From positions 15,308,402 through 15,372,401 of the forward strand of contig OY783197.1 of NCBI GenBank assembly GCA_963678675.1: 64,000 nucleotides of DNA. Reading direction: 5' to 3'. This stretch comes from Xiphydria camelus (Eukaryota; Arthropoda; Insecta; Hymenoptera; Xiphydriidae). The position numbers were made by a program, and so were the translations under genes. The notes under the pieces were generated by a model that worked only from the letters and a program-made list of their open reading frames with translations, searched no databases and had not been told where the DNA came from. Positions within the stretch are counted from its first letter, which is position 1. Each line of letters opens with the position of its first letter. Shown here one piece after another: positions 62,994 to 64,000 of the stretch.

Positions 62994-64000
62994 GGGTAAG
63001 GCCACCATGGAACTTTTCAAAAATCGATTTTTTTTTTATTAGCTTAAAACCTTCCTTAAACCCTCAAGAATAAGAAAAAAAAAGGTTACGTAGTCAAAAA
63101 AAATTTCGAATCGGTCGTTTACGTCAATTTACAGAGACGCCGCGCGGCGCATTAACACTTAGCGCCATAGCCAACTATACGGTTTCCACCGCGCTCGGGC
63201 GAGCCAAACTACATTGAATAGGGAGATCTCCCCGATTAGTGGGCTAACTGTTAATTAAATGCATGTTGAGACGTATTATCGGAGTTGAGGCTCGTGTCAT
63301 TAGCAGTACTATTCGGCCATTTATTTTATGTAAAGTCATTCTAGCTGTCAGACGGACGCCGCGTGCGTGATTTTGCTTCGTGTTTCATCAGTTTATCTTT
63401 TTACTACGAGTTACTGAAATTAGTGAATAAAATGTGTGATAAATCGAAATATGGTGGCTATAAAGCTAAACGAGGTGGAAGAAGTTTGTTTAAAAAGCCG
63501 TCTATGTCACGAAAGCGACCTGCAAACCGTTATGAAGCGGAGGCACTCGATTCCTCCGAAAGCGTCGGCACGTCCGCTAGGAAATTGAAGCTAAGTGGCG
63601 ATGCTCGTAATATCGAAGTTGATGCATCGTTCGGTTATCGTTTCATCAATTTTGTGGCTGTTTTTTCAACAATTTCGTCAGTAGTGAAGTGTAAAATATG
63701 CGACTCAGGCGTCACATTTACTGAAAGTAGTATACGCGGACTTGGTTTTAAAATAGTTCTATCTTGTGAAAAGTGTGCGAAAACTGAAATTCCAAATTGT
63801 CCACTCATCAATAACAAAGCATATGACATCAATAGAAGAATTATTATAGCCATGCGACTGCTTGGAGTAGGTTTACACGGAATGAAGAAGTTCTGTGCTT
63901 TTATGGAACTTCCTCGGCCAATATTTCACTCATTTTATGATAAAGTAGTCAACATTATTTGTGATGCTACTGAACGCGTTTCCAAGGCTAGCATGGAAAA
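62994..64000 (+). mobile_element. Kolobok/Mutator-like element, left half (runs off window)
   Basis: TTAA at 62990-62993 is followed by GGGGTAAGGCCACC and then AACTTTTCAAAAATCGATTT, the same terminal layout as 47096. The left flank is a GC-rich hairpin (GGGCCGTGCCAGG against CCTGGCACGGC). A transposase gene starts at 63432 and is still open at base 64000, so the element continues to the right. Confidence 0.75.
63432..64000 (+). CDS. Kolobok/Mutator-like transposase, N-terminal part
   Basis: ATG at 63432 opens 189 complete codons with no stop before the window ends. It starts MCDKSKYGGYKAKRGGRSLF with a basic N-terminus (SRKRPANRYEAE, ARKLKLSG), then a zinc-binding module: VVKCKICDSG...GLGFKIVLSCEKC (two CxxC pairs about 25-30 residues apart), then NNKAYDINRRIIIAMRLLGV, GLHGMKKFCAFMELPRP and FHSFYDKVVN. 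This arrangement fits the PF20700-type Mutator-like transposase family common in arthropods. The catalytic acidic residues would lie further right. Because the reading frame is undamaged, this could be an autonomous copy able to supply transposase to 47096-48706 and the TTAAGGGG MITEs (16603-17335 and probably 21921-27589). Confidence 0.78.
   Translation, partial: MCDKSKYGGYKAKRGGRSLFKKPSMSRKRPANRYEAEALDSSESVGTSARKLKLSGDARNIEVDASFGYRFINFVAVFSTISSVVKCKICDSGVTFTESSIRGLGFKIVLSCEKCAKTEIPNCPLINNKAYDINRRIIIAMRLLGVGLHGMKKFCAFMELPRPIFHSFYDKVVNIICDATERVSKASME

Noticed and set aside
1..64000. Endogenous virus or LTR retrotransposon
   Set aside because: No Gag-Pol, envelope or LTR structure was found; the retroelements present are two LINEs and Penelope-like copies.

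Overview
The window is eukaryotic, AT-rich and almost certainly from an insect. All 64 kb lie inside one host gene on the minus strand. Seven exons of a Nol6 (Nrap/UTP22) homologue join in frame through GT-AG splice sites. Reading 5' to 3' along the gene they are 60605-60886, 45109-45385, 42346-42640, 38489-38713, 31052-31489, 10779-10942 and 198-451. Together they give 1935 coding bases (645 codons). The first exon(s), which would hold domain 1, lie beyond base 64000, and domain 6 lies before base 1. Nol6 is a nucleolar subunit of the small-subunit processome needed for 18S rRNA maturation. It is the only gene here that looks functional for the host.

Almost everything else that can be recognised is transposable-element DNA in introns of 2.5 to 20 kb. 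From left to right: a 1.1 kb foldback (767-1898); a 7.8 kb DNA transposon with about 1.2 kb inverted arms and a DDE/SWIM-zinc-finger transposase, hit by at least six other elements (2204-9958); small palindromic elements, an internally deleted mariner and several TTAA-flanked elements (11-18 kb); a nearly intact piggyBac (18624-21384); a Kolobok-like TTAA element split by a full-length non-LTR retrotransposon with ORF1 and ORF2 (21921-27589); a Penelope-like fragment with hammerhead-like motifs (27590-28302); and a TTAA element with an orphan zinc-cluster ORF (28412-30966). Then come many MITEs, a 41-bp minisatellite and a satellite-filled TTAA element between the middle exons.

The 45385-60605 intron holds a deleted Kolobok-like element (47096-48706) and a full-length LOA/I-like LINE bounded by a 13-bp target duplication and split by a DD37D (maT-type) mariner (49440-55749). 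It also holds a Penelope-like element split between its RT and GIY-YIG domains by a pogo-type transposon (55788-60390). The right edge is the 5' half of a larger, apparently open Kolobok/Mutator-like element (62994 to beyond 64000).

The order of the insect is not proven. The 22491-27240 LINE resembles families I know to be abundant in Hymenoptera. The most striking property of the region is the density of nested, near-perfectly palindromic (foldback) elements, many with readable target-site duplications, so the insertion order can be reconstructed.
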